From Rivularia sp963920925 (GTDB lineage: Bacteria; Cyanobacteriota; Cyanobacteriia; Cyanobacteriales; Nostocaceae), in assembly GCF_963920925.1 (NCBI RefSeq), contig NZ_CAWUDI010000019.1, forward strand, positions 1 to 64,000: a stretch of 64,000 bases of DNA. Direction: 5' to 3'. Both the position numbers and the translations under genes were made by a program. The notes under the pieces are model-generated. The model had not been told where the DNA came from. It did no database searches and saw only the letters and a program-made list of their open reading frames with translations. The first letter of the stretch is position 1. Every line of letters begins with the position of its first letter. Positions 1-8,161 of the stretch are shown here, one piece after another.

Positions 1-43
1 ACTTATCCTATTTGTAATTGAACCATTTTTCTCTGGAGAATGA

Positions 44-128
44 AACAGCCCTGCCCTTTTTAAGGGGGGTTGGGGGGATCTCAACGTCTGGAATACTACA
101 TTTTACGTTGTCGCTGCGTAAGTCCTAT
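44..128 (-). repeat. MITE-like repeat family A, copy 1 (one end eroded)
   Basis: This is the reverse complement of the elements near 20032 and 33632. It keeps the G/C-rich core (runs of G around 64-77, 'ggttggggggatc') and the terminal TGCGTAAGTCCTA at 115-127, but the opposite terminal repeat has decayed. There is no coding capacity. It is called a non-autonomous mobile repeat by comparison with the better-preserved copies in this window. Confidence 0.7.
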
Positions 129-152
129 GATATTTGAGATGAGGAAAAAAAG

Positions 153-332
153 ATGAAGAGAGTAAAATGGCGCAAACTATTTGTTGAAACTTCTGCATGG
201 GTAACTGCTGAAGTTATGTTAAATGTGGTTGGTTTGGATAATTTGGCAGATTACAGCGAATATGTATTTCAAAGTAAAGCTTTGTTAGATGCAACTGAAG
301 CTTTTTCTAACTTGATTACTTTGGTTTCTTAG
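153..332 (+). CDS. small conserved-looking hypothetical protein (59 aa)
   Basis: This short open frame starts at an ATG preceded by GAGG at 141-144, a good ribosome-site spacing, and ends at TAG 330-332, ten bases from the convergent stop of the pentapeptide gene. The product begins MKRVKWRKLFVETSAWVTAE and has a basic N-terminus followed by a mixed amphipathic stretch (around VMLNVVGLDNLADYSEY). There is no signal peptide and no clear membrane helix. Composition and codon use look like a real gene, and I have the impression of similar small proteins in Nostocales, but I assign no function. The main doubt is length. Confidence 0.55.
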   Translation: MKRVKWRKLFVETSAWVTAEVMLNVVGLDNLADYSEYVFQSKALLDATEAFSNLITLVS

Positions 333-342
333 AAGAGGGATA

Positions 343-1266
343 TTAGTCATCTTCAAAAATTGCTCCTTCGCGCTTTAAATAAAGTTTAACTTCTTCGCTA
401 ATGCCTATATTCCAACCAAAGCGAGCATTTTCAACTTTTGCATTCATCAGGTTGGTATTAGTTAAATTTGCTTTTCTTAAGTCTGTGTTATGCAGAATAG
501 CTTCTTCAAGGTTTGCATTTAATAAGTTAGCTTCTTCTAAACAAGCTCCACTTAAGTTAGCATTTTTCAAGTTAGCGTTATCTAATTGGGCACGGTTAAA
601 GTCAACCCATTCTAAATTGGCATTCTTTAACTTGGCTTCAGCAAGTTGAGCATCTTTAAGAATCGCACGAGTTAAGTTAGCACTATTAAGTTTGACATTA
701 TTCATATAGGCACCAGTTAAGTCAGCATTGACTAACTGAGCATTATTAAGGTTAGCATTCCATAAATAAGTTTTATATAATTGGGTATTATTCAAATTGG
801 CATTTAGTAATTGGGCACCGCTTAAATTAGCACCGCTTAGATTAGCACCAATTAAGCAAGCATTATTCAGCTTGGCAGTACTAAGATTGCTATCTTTTAA
901 ATTAGCGTTGTTAAGATTTGCTCCAATTAAATTTATGCTGTTAAGATTAGCACCGATTAATTGAACATCTACTAATCTGGCATCGCTCAAATCCGCTTCA
1001 CTTAAATCAACTTCTATCAATTGGGCACCTGTTAAATTGGCATTGCTTAACTCAACACCACTTAAATACATTTTGTTGAGGTTGACACCAATTAACTTTG
1101 CTTCCTTTAAATCGGTGAAAATTAAGTTTAAACTGCTAGGATTTTCACCTTTGAGAACTTGATTAATTATTTTGTCTCGGATACTTTGCTGCTGTTGATT
1201 TTCGGCTTGCTTGGATTCCGAACTTTGATTAACTATATCACCCGATTCGTTAGCTTCGTGGTTCAC
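343..1266 (-). CDS. pentapeptide-repeat protein
   Basis: This is a 307-residue protein. After a polar, Gln-rich N-terminal segment of about 45 residues it consists almost entirely of A(N/D)LxX pentapeptide repeats (ANLSGANLSGAQLLNANL and similar) from roughly residue 45 to 290, followed by a short acidic tail. The family folds as a right-handed quadrilateral beta-helix and is very abundant in cyanobacteria, usually with unknown function. There is no signal peptide, membrane helix or fused enzymatic domain, so a cytosolic protein-interaction role is the most that can be inferred. It converges on the small gene at 153-332 and stands alone. The start is an ATG, with no competing in-frame start that would keep the repeats. 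Confidence 0.93.
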   Translation of the reverse strand: MNHEANESGDIVNQSSESKQAENQQQQSIRDKIINQVLKGENPSSLNLIFTDLKEAKLIGVNLNKMYLSGVELSNANLTGAQLIEVDLSEADLSDARLVDVQLIGANLNSINLIGANLNNANLKDSNLSTAKLNNACLIGANLSGANLSGAQLLNANLNNTQLYKTYLWNANLNNAQLVNADLTGAYMNNVKLNSANLTRAILKDAQLAEAKLKNANLEWVDFNRAQLDNANLKNANLSGACLEEANLLNANLEEAILHNTDLRKANLTNTNLMNAKVENARFGWNIGISEEVKLYLKREGAIFEDD

Positions 1267-1468
1267 TGGCTTGTTTCTGGTAGATTCACTTGTTGATATA
1301 TAAAAAAGGTAATTATAAATACAGTATTTTCCCTGAGATTAGGGATGATAACTAAATAAATCCTTGATTAGTATTTTCACTCATCATAGCAAATTGAGTT
1401 GGGCTATATATTACTGCCGATGGAAGGTGGAGATACAGCTAGCACTTTGCCAGATAAAATTATGATGA

Positions 1469-1524
1469 GTTTGTAGTAAGGACTTAAGTCCTTTAGGGAA
1501 AGCGATAAATCGCTTACTACAAAC
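1469..1524. repeat. double-hairpin repeat family B, copy 1
   Basis: The termini GTTTGTAGTAAG and CTTACTACAAAC form a perfect 12-bp inverted repeat. Inside are two further small palindromes, around GGACTTAAGTCC and around GCGATAAATCGC, so the element can fold as a three-way junction. Related copies lie at 9895-9948 and 31062-31116. It sits in the 1267-1682 spacer, which otherwise shows only AT-rich DNA and no other feature. Confidence 0.75.
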
Positions 1525-1682
1525 TATGATTACCCCTGAGAATCAACGTAAACGAGTAACACCGCTATTCATCAGATAAAATATCAAGTTTTGTTAAGAA
1601 TATGTATCAATATCCGAAACTATCCAGATAAAAACTGTAGGGTTCGGCTAAGTTAGTGGAAGTCATCCCGGTTTCAAAAATA

Positions 1683-2639
1683 ATGGTAAAAGAATTAGCA
1701 ATTCGTACCAGTGGGTTATATAAGCAGTTTGACAAACATATAGCTGTTAACAATGTTGATTTAGAAATCGGTGAAGGTGAAGTTTACGGACTGATCGGTC
1801 CTAACGGTGCTGGGAAAACATCGCTGATTCGGATGTTAGCATCAGCAGAAGAACCAACCGCAGGAGAGATTTACTTAAATGGCGAGATCCTGCGTCGGGA
1901 TAAAACAAGCCCTACCTTAAAGCGTCGTTTGGGTTATCTACCCGATGACTATCCTTTATATAAAGAGCTAACGGTTTGGGATTATTTGGATTATTTTGCT
2001 AGATTATATCTTCTTAAAGAACCCAAACGTACCAAACGGTTACACGAAGTTTTACAGCTGATCCAGTTGGAAAATAAACGCAACAGTTTAATTTCTACCC
2101 TATCAAGGGGGATGAAACAGCGTTTGTGTTTGGCTCGAACGATTATTCACGAACCGATTATACTGCTGCTTGATGAACCAGTTTCCGGACTCGATCCCAT
2201 TGCTAGGATGCAGTTTCGGGAAATCATTAAGGTATTGCAGTCAGCGGGAATGACCATTTTGATATCTTCCCATGTTCTCAGCGATTTAGCCGAGTTATGT
2301 ACCTCAGTGGGAATTATGGAACTCGGCTTTTTAGTCGAAAGTACTTCGCTGCAAGAACTTTATAAAAGTTGCGCTACCCAGCAGATAGTTATTTCAACTT
2401 TGGAAAACTTAGAGGTGCTATTAGGTGAACTTAAAAATAATCCTTTGGTGGGAGATTGGGAGATATTAGCAAATAAAGATAAAGATAGCGTCAAAATAGA
2501 TTTTTCAGGAAATCAACAAGACTCTGCCGATTTATTGCGTTCTCTTGTAACTTCTGGAATTCCTTTGACTGAATTTCACTGTACTCAAGAAGATTTAGAA
2601 AGCATTTTTCTTAAACTTGGACACAAACAAACATCTTAA
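1683..2639 (+). CDS. ABC-2 type transporter ATP-binding protein
   Basis: This is the cytosolic ATPase subunit of an ABC exporter. Visible motifs are Walker A GPNGAGKTS, signature LSRGMKQRL, Walker B ILLLDEP with the following D-loop (SGLDP), and an H-loop (ISSH). The C-terminal ~90 residues are the variable extension usual in ABC-2 ATPases. The next gene, 67 bases downstream on the same strand, encodes a multi-pass membrane protein, so the two probably form one exporter of unknown substrate. An upstream in-frame GTG at 1656 would add nine residues. I chose the ATG because homologous ATPases begin just before the 'TSGLYKQF' strand. Neither start has a convincing Shine-Dalgarno. Confidence 0.9.
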   Translation: MVKELAIRTSGLYKQFDKHIAVNNVDLEIGEGEVYGLIGPNGAGKTSLIRMLASAEEPTAGEIYLNGEILRRDKTSPTLKRRLGYLPDDYPLYKELTVWDYLDYFARLYLLKEPKRTKRLHEVLQLIQLENKRNSLISTLSRGMKQRLCLARTIIHEPIILLLDEPVSGLDPIARMQFREIIKVLQSAGMTILISSHVLSDLAELCTSVGIMELGFLVESTSLQELYKSCATQQIVISTLENLEVLLGELKNNPLVGDWEILANKDKDSVKIDFSGNQQDSADLLRSLVTSGIPLTEFHCTQEDLESIFLKLGHKQTS

Positions 2640-2703
2640 AGGTCAAAGGTTAAAGGTTGAAATTTATAGCTCCTAACTCCTAACTCCTAACTCATAACTA
2701 CTT
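2640..2703. repeat. STRR array (heptamer tandem repeats)
   Basis: Tandem AGGTCAA/AGGTTAA units are followed by several CTAACTC heptamers. It fills the spacer between the ATPase and permease genes of the ABC-2 pair. Such short tandem repeats are characteristic of heterocystous cyanobacteria. Confidence 0.8.
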
Positions 2704-2706
2704 AAC

Positions 2707-4416
2707 ATGATGCTTACTTTAATTGATAAAATAGGCGACTGGAACCCACAACTTTTTAGAGAATTAAAAGGTCGTCTGAAACCTTTCCCTGTTTTGATAG
2801 CTTTAGCTACATCTCTAGCTACTCAATTGATAATATTTCTATATCAGTTGCGAGCATTTCCCGGTGAAAATTACAGAACTTATAATAAATATTGTAATTT
2901 AAATAATAATGCCGCAACAAATTACAATAGTGGATTGGATATTTGCCCTACAAATCAAATTAATATGCAATTGTGGTGGCATGACCACTGGGAGTATATG
3001 TTTCTATCTATGAGCGTAATTTTTATTTTTACGCTGTTAGTAGCAGGAACTTATTTAATAGTTAACGATTTATCGCAAGAAGAACGTCGAGGTACGCTGA
3101 ATTTTATTCGTCTTAGCCCGCAATCGGAAACAAGCATTTTTACTGGAAAACTAATCGGAGTTCCAGTTTTAATTTATTTAGTAATTCTTGCAGCGATTCC
3201 TTTCCATATTGTGACTGGAAAACTGGCTAATATTGCTTTTAGTCACATTGCATTTTTCTACTTAATACTTGCGGCTAGCTGTATTTGCTTTTATAGTATT
3301 TCTTTGCTATTCGGTATATTTGGTGGTTCGGCACTTAGTGGTTTTAAACCTTGGTTAGCTAGCGGTTTAGTTATGCTGTTTCTAATGGCAATGGTAGCAA
3401 TTAATCAGAGCAGTTCTTATGATAATAGTAGTGCTTTTTTCAGATTATTTAGTCCTGTAGACATGACTGGTTATTTGTTTCCTAACTTATTCTATAAAGG
3501 CATTCCAGCACTAGAACAATTAAACTTTTTTAGTTTGCCTTTAGGAAAAAATGTTCTGAATTTAATGGCAATACATTTGTTGAATTATGCTATTTGGACT
3601 TATTGGGCTTGGCAAGGATTAAAGCGTTGTTTTCGCAACCCTAATGCTACTATTTTCAGCAAACAGCAAAGTTACTTGATTGTCGCTAATTTTGAAATCA
3701 TTATTTCCGGATTTTTACTATCCGGGAATTACACAAATAAATACGGGTTCTTTCATGCCCTTCAAAGTTTATACGCATGGAATTTATTGCTATTTGTGGG
3801 ATTGTTCGCAATTATTTTACCCCCAAGACAAGCCGTACAAGATTGGGCTAGATTTAGATATCAAAAAGTTGGCTTAAGTACAGATTATTCCAAAAAACCC
3901 TTGCTTTCAGAATTAATAACTAGTGAAAAAAGTCCGGCTATTTTAGCAATTGCAATTAATCTGTTGATTGCTGCCAGCGCCTTTTTTGCGATTATCTTGA
4001 ATGCAGAAGTAAATGTTTTACGAGATAACCACCACATTTTAGGATCTTTGGGCGTATTGTTATTTATTAGTTCGACAATGATTTACGCTACAATCGCTCA
4101 AATTATGCTGATGCTGAAAAACTCTAAACGTCATTTATGGGCAATGGGAACAACAAGTGCAGCAATAATTTTACCAGCGTTTATTTTATTGATTCTAAAT
4201 GTTTATCCCTCAAAGACCGATTTGATAGGCAGCATTTCGTGGTTGTTTACAAGTGGTTTTTGGTACGGTGTAGAAAACTCTGCGATCGGTACAATTGTTT
4301 TTGTATTACTTTGCCAATTAGCTATTGTTGCCTTATTCAATTGGTATTTAGTTAAGCAAGTTAAATCGGCTGGTGCATCTGCGACGAAAGCACTATTTGC
4401 GAACAGTCAACAGTGA
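2707..4416 (+). CDS. ABC-2 type transporter permease
   Basis: This is a 569-residue, strongly hydrophobic protein with about ten to twelve predicted membrane segments. Early ones lie near residues 95-120, 150-165 and 175-205, and the last near 530-550. A conserved-looking cytosolic motif (LSQEERRGTLNFIRLSP, about residue 125) matches the coupling region of ABC-2 permeases. It follows the ATPase gene and is almost certainly its partner. Substrate is unknown. Two consecutive ATG codons (2707, 2710) could both serve as start. The last residues and stop (NSQQ*) are encoded by an STRR array that continues past the gene, so the natural C-terminus may have been replaced. Confidence 0.88.
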   Translation: MMLTLIDKIGDWNPQLFRELKGRLKPFPVLIALATSLATQLIIFLYQLRAFPGENYRTYNKYCNLNNNAATNYNSGLDICPTNQINMQLWWHDHWEYMFLSMSVIFIFTLLVAGTYLIVNDLSQEERRGTLNFIRLSPQSETSIFTGKLIGVPVLIYLVILAAIPFHIVTGKLANIAFSHIAFFYLILAASCICFYSISLLFGIFGGSALSGFKPWLASGLVMLFLMAMVAINQSSSYDNSSAFFRLFSPVDMTGYLFPNLFYKGIPALEQLNFFSLPLGKNVLNLMAIHLLNYAIWTYWAWQGLKRCFRNPNATIFSKQQSYLIVANFEIIISGFLLSGNYTNKYGFFHALQSLYAWNLLLFVGLFAIILPPRQAVQDWARFRYQKVGLSTDYSKKPLLSELITSEKSPAILAIAINLLIAASAFFAIILNAEVNVLRDNHHILGSLGVLLFISSTMIYATIAQIMLMLKNSKRHLWAMGTTSAAIILPAFILLILNVYPSKTDLIGSISWLFTSGFWYGVENSAIGTIVFVLLCQLAIVALFNWYLVKQVKSAGASATKALFANSQQ

Positions 4417-4437
4417 GCAGTGAGCAGTGAACAGTAT
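4402..4437. repeat. STRR array overlapping gene end
   Basis: GAACAGT/CAACAGT/GAGCAGT heptamers run in tandem. The first units encode the last residues and stop codon of the ABC-2 permease. Confidence 0.8.
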
Positions 4438-4590
4438 CTTTTACGCTTAGTATTCGGCACCAGGTGCTTCTACACAGGCAAAGTCCCTCCGGGTATCTCC
4501 CAAGGGGAGACGCTGCGCTAACGCTAGTTTTGGGGACGCAAACCGACACCCCAAACTAGACTCACCACCTGCGTGGACTAATTAATTTAT

Positions 4591-4612
4591 AACCCGCCCA
4601 GGCGGGTTTTGC
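4591..4612. terminator. candidate bidirectional terminator hairpin
   Basis: AACCCGCC and GGCGGGTT form a perfect 8-bp GC-rich stem with a CA loop, followed by TTT on the plus strand. It lies between the convergent ends of the permease (4416) and the ligase alpha gene (4689). The surrounding 4440-4660 sequence resembles degenerate dispersed repeats rather than coding DNA. Confidence 0.55.
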
Positions 4613-4688
4613 TTGTGTAGCCTTGGTTTCAACCGCCAGGTATCTAATATGTTTCTCCGTTCCCCATTCCCTATTCCCTGTTTTCTTT

Positions 4689-5567
4689 TTACAGCATTTT
4701 CTTAACCAATTCCGCAACCTGAGAAGGGCGTTGTGCTACAGGTATTTTCGCTTCTTTAAAGGCTTCTAATTTACTTTTTGCAGTACCAAACTCTGGATCG
4801 CGTCCGATAACTGCTGCTAATGTACCTGTCTGCCGCCAATGTTTTGCTGGTGGAGCGTGTACTCCGGCGATGTAAGCAATCACGGGCTTGTCAATCATTT
4901 CGGCTATATAACCTGCTGCGGCTTCCTCACGCCCCCCACCAGGTTGCCCAACTAAAACTATGGCTTGAGTATTTTCATCTTCATCTAAAATTTGCAGCCA
5001 CTGGATAAACGAAGAACCCACAACTCCATCACTACCGATACTTACACTAATTGACTGTCCCAAACCGACTTGAGTTAATTCCCAAGCAATTTCATAGGTT
5101 AAAGTCGTGCTGCGACTAACTATTCCGACTTTTCCCGGTTGATAAAATTCGCTTGGGTGGGTACCTAACAAAATTTTTCCCGGTACAATAATCCCTGGAC
5201 TATTTGGCCCCACAATAATAGTTTCTTCGGCTTCGGCACGGCGAAATAAATTTACCATGTCTAATGGAGGTACCCCAGGAGAGATGATAATAATTTGACG
5301 GATACCACAAGTCATTGCTTCTAATGCTGCATCTAATACTTGATAAGGATGTACGCAAATAATTGTGGTATGGATAACCCCAAATTTTTTTACTACTTCC
5401 TCAACTAAATCAAATACCGGCAAACCATACTGCTTATTTCCCCCACATCCCGGCTCAACTCCTGCGACTAAGTTTGTACCGTATGCTTTCATTTGAGAAA
5501 TGTGAGTTGCTGAAATAAACTCTCTGAACCCTTGAACAATTACTTTACTATCTGGCGTTAAATTCAT
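4689..5567 (-). CDS. sucD: succinate-CoA ligase alpha-like subunit, catalytic residues substituted
   Basis: This 292-residue protein aligns over its full length with the alpha subunit of succinyl-CoA synthetase: N-terminal CoA-binding Rossmann domain, the PNSPGIIVPG segment near residue 121, the GKVGIVSRSTTLTYE segment near residue 145 and the YIAGVHAP segment near residue 232. The length is normal. Two residues central to catalysis in the E. coli enzyme are changed. The phosphohistidine position (His246 in GHAGA) reads Gln246 in HWRQTGTL, and the neighbouring Glu208 position reads Gln208 in VGQPGG. The family normally makes ATP or GTP from succinyl-CoA through the phosphohistidine, so ordinary activity is doubtful. 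The beta-like gene lies upstream on the same strand, 650 bases away. The gene symbol denotes homology, not proven function. Confidence 0.85.
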   Translation of the reverse strand: MNLTPDSKVIVQGFREFISATHISQMKAYGTNLVAGVEPGCGGNKQYGLPVFDLVEEVVKKFGVIHTTIICVHPYQVLDAALEAMTCGIRQIIIISPGVPPLDMVNLFRRAEAEETIIVGPNSPGIIVPGKILLGTHPSEFYQPGKVGIVSRSTTLTYEIAWELTQVGLGQSISVSIGSDGVVGSSFIQWLQILDEDENTQAIVLVGQPGGGREEAAAGYIAEMIDKPVIAYIAGVHAPPAKHWRQTGTLAAVIGRDPEFGTAKSKLEAFKEAKIPVAQRPSQVAELVKKML

Positions 5568-6219
5568 AAAAAAGCATAAAATTTTCAGGAGAACTTAGCC
5601 TTTGAAGTCATTAATGAAAACGATTTCAGGGTTTTATCTAATTCGGAATAGGCTTAAGCTGTTGGAAACATACTTAGTTAAAGCTTATCGCGAATCGTAA
5701 AGGATAAAAGCAAACTGAAACCTTCAAAAAAAAACAACAGAGTAGGTTAAGATAAGATTATCAAACAGTTAAATTATTCTGTTTGAGTTAGGTAGTGAAA
5801 ACAATACTGAATTCAAAGTTTTTATATTTGAGTCAGTATTTCCGGGCTTTGAGTAGAGCTATGTTAACATCCAGCTTTTAGATGAAAACATATCTAAAAA
5901 CGTTTCGGTTTGTTGTCGAAATCATGTACCGCTTTATTTGATCGATATCCCATAAATCAAGTTACAACAACGATTTTAGTGTCTTACATATGAATAAATT
6001 TTACTTGATCGCTCAATTAGTTTGCAATTAAAGATCGAGGCGATAGCATTAATTCTCTGCTTATATAAACAAGCAAAGAATTATTTATGCTTACAAAAAT
6101 CATACCTTGCTAAACGGACTTCGATAACTGTCAAACAAGGCAGATGATGTTACAAAAAATAAACTTTTAGACCTCGCTTCTTCAATATATAAAACCCCCT
6201 TGCTTTGATGATATTGTGA
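5568..6219. other. non-coding spacer between ligase genes
   Basis: AT-rich, with no open frame that looks coding on either strand. The only structure seen is an imperfect hairpin at 6051-6082 (AATTCTCTGCTT paired with AAGCAAAGAATT, one mismatch). It may contain the promoter of the alpha-subunit gene, but no confident -10/-35 pair could be chosen. Confidence 0.5.
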
Positions 6220-7446
6220 TTACCTTTTAACCTTAGTCTTGATCAGCTTAACTGCTTGAGCTACTGCTTCATCTAAACTTTCTACTAGTAATATAGAATT
6301 CTCACCCACATTTTTAAAATTTGATAGGTATTTCTTAGCCGTATCTAAATCGGAACCAGCTAAACGAAGAACCAATTTAGGAGTAAAAATGCCTCCTCGA
6401 CGTATCTTCGTACTATTTGAAGTAAACCCTTCCGAACTACGATCTGATTGCTGCTGAATAAAGTTTCCAATTACCTCTGCAACTTCTACTGCTTGAGGAA
6501 TAATACCCAAAAAGTTAATCAGTATTACTTGAATACTTTTATCGGCAGCTAAAATTTGTAAAGCTTTTTCTAATCGGGTATTAAAAGTAGTTGGTGTAGT
6601 ATCTGTTAAAAATGCGTGTCGCAAATTTAGGCTTGCTCCAGGTTTACCACCGTTGCTTACTACTAAATCTAAAGTTGCCATCACAGAACCAGCACCGTTT
6701 CCCAAAACGCCTATCCTACCATTCATCTCTACCCCATTCCAATTACCAAGATAGTCATCTATATCTTGTGAGGTGTTACGGCTAACTATTTTCCGAGCCA
6801 TTACAGCAATATCTTGATGGCGACGGATAGCTCTTTCGTTGATACTCACGTTTCCATTCAAAGCCATTACCTGCCCCGAAGAATTTACTCCTAATGGATT
6901 AATTTCTACCAAATCTAAGTCTTTCTCTACAAACAATCGGTACATATTTTCGATAACTTCGCTTACCGACTGCATCAGGGCACCTTGCAAACCCATTTTT
7001 AAAGCCAGTCTGCGAGCGTAAAAAGGAGAAAACTGTTCCTCTACCACAACGTGCTGCATTTTTTCCCCAGCTTCTTCCCATTCGATATCCGCTTCATTAC
7101 AACCCAGAAGTATTGGACGACATACAGCAGTATCTAAAACAACAGCTAAATACAACTCTTGTTCGATGTTGTATTTAGCTTCTGCCAACAACACTTCCGG
7201 TAATTCACCACAAATCGCCTGATTAAAAATGTTTTGCGCCGTGGCGATCGCATCGATTGTGGTTTCTACAAACCTGACTCCACCGACTTTTGCGCGTCCC
7301 CCTCCATAAATTTGAGACTTTAATACAATTGGATACTTGATTTTCAAACGTTTTAAGTCCGTAGGATGGTCAATTGTTTGAGAAGGTAATACTGGGATAC
7401 CTATTTTCCCAAACCATTCTTTTACTTGATACTCTAATAATTCCAT
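6220..7446 (-). CDS. sucC: succinate-CoA ligase beta-like subunit (ATP-grasp), altered active site
   Basis: This is a 408-residue beta-subunit homologue. It has an N-terminal ATP-grasp domain (MELLEYQVKEWF start typical of the family; GGGRAKVGG at residues 48-56; LVEINPLGV near residue 179) and a C-terminal ligase domain (LGNGAGSVMATLD near residue 248). I start it at the ATG at 7446, since the 35 residues upstream do not resemble the family. Two sites depart from the canonical enzyme. The Mg-binding Asp in the ALDxK-type motif is Asn197 (ALNGNVSI). The glycine-rich GGGA loop that meets the phosphohistidine is replaced by a non-glycine stretch around residues 274-283. It pairs with the alpha-like gene downstream. 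Confidence 0.85.
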   Translation of the reverse strand: MELLEYQVKEWFGKIGIPVLPSQTIDHPTDLKRLKIKYPIVLKSQIYGGGRAKVGGVRFVETTIDAIATAQNIFNQAICGELPEVLLAEAKYNIEQELYLAVVLDTAVCRPILLGCNEADIEWEEAGEKMQHVVVEEQFSPFYARRLALKMGLQGALMQSVSEVIENMYRLFVEKDLDLVEINPLGVNSSGQVMALNGNVSINERAIRRHQDIAVMARKIVSRNTSQDIDDYLGNWNGVEMNGRIGVLGNGAGSVMATLDLVVSNGGKPGASLNLRHAFLTDTTPTTFNTRLEKALQILAADKSIQVILINFLGIIPQAVEVAEVIGNFIQQQSDRSSEGFTSNSTKIRRGGIFTPKLVLRLAGSDLDTAKKYLSNFKNVGENSILLVESLDEAVAQAVKLIKTKVKR

Positions 7447-8161
7447 TGACACACCTTTTAATGCGACTTGTGGAGGGTAACAGCGGTACTGTATAAAACA
7501 CAAACGATGCACCCAAATAATTAGTCTTCTATTTAAAGCCGTTAAAAACAAGCTGTTAAAAACCAGTTATTTTCTGTTACTAATTTTATCTAATTGCGTA
7601 GTAGTGGTAAACAAAAAAACGATTCTTACACTTTATTACTTTATATGAGGTAATCGATCTCATCAGTAAAAATGCTTACATTTTTCTTAACTGAAGTTTT
7701 CCGATGTTGAATAGCGATACATCTGATGTACAAAGTATGTCGGTGAACAGTCGCCGAAACACATAGATAAATTATCGAGAATAAATTCAATTGGCTCTGC
7801 TAGTTATTAATTAATTTGTGAAACAATTTATGCTAATAATAACGATACTTTAAATTCTTATGATTCCCACTTTTGAACCAAAAGTTATCATATCCATAGA
7901 AAAAAATTATTAAGTAAGCAATTTTATTAAAAAAGGCAGATAATTACGTATTTACCCTGCAATCAAAATTGAACTAGTTATGCTTAAAATTACTTATAAG
8001 TAAGAGTTTACTCGCAGATTTAGAGTTTTTGTAAAAATCCATTTGTTGTGTTAAAAAAATGTACGTTCGGATTTTATATTGTAACTAGTTAATCAAAAAT
8101 TAGTTTGACTCACTTGAACATACTTTAATCTCTGAAAATATACGGAACGGAACAGGGCTTT
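7447..8161. other. non-coding divergent intergenic region
   Basis: This separates the minus-strand ligase beta gene from the plus-strand gene at 8162. It is very AT-rich, with poly-A/poly-T patches and no convincing coding frame, RNA gene or repeat family. It presumably holds promoters for both flanking genes. Confidence 0.5.
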
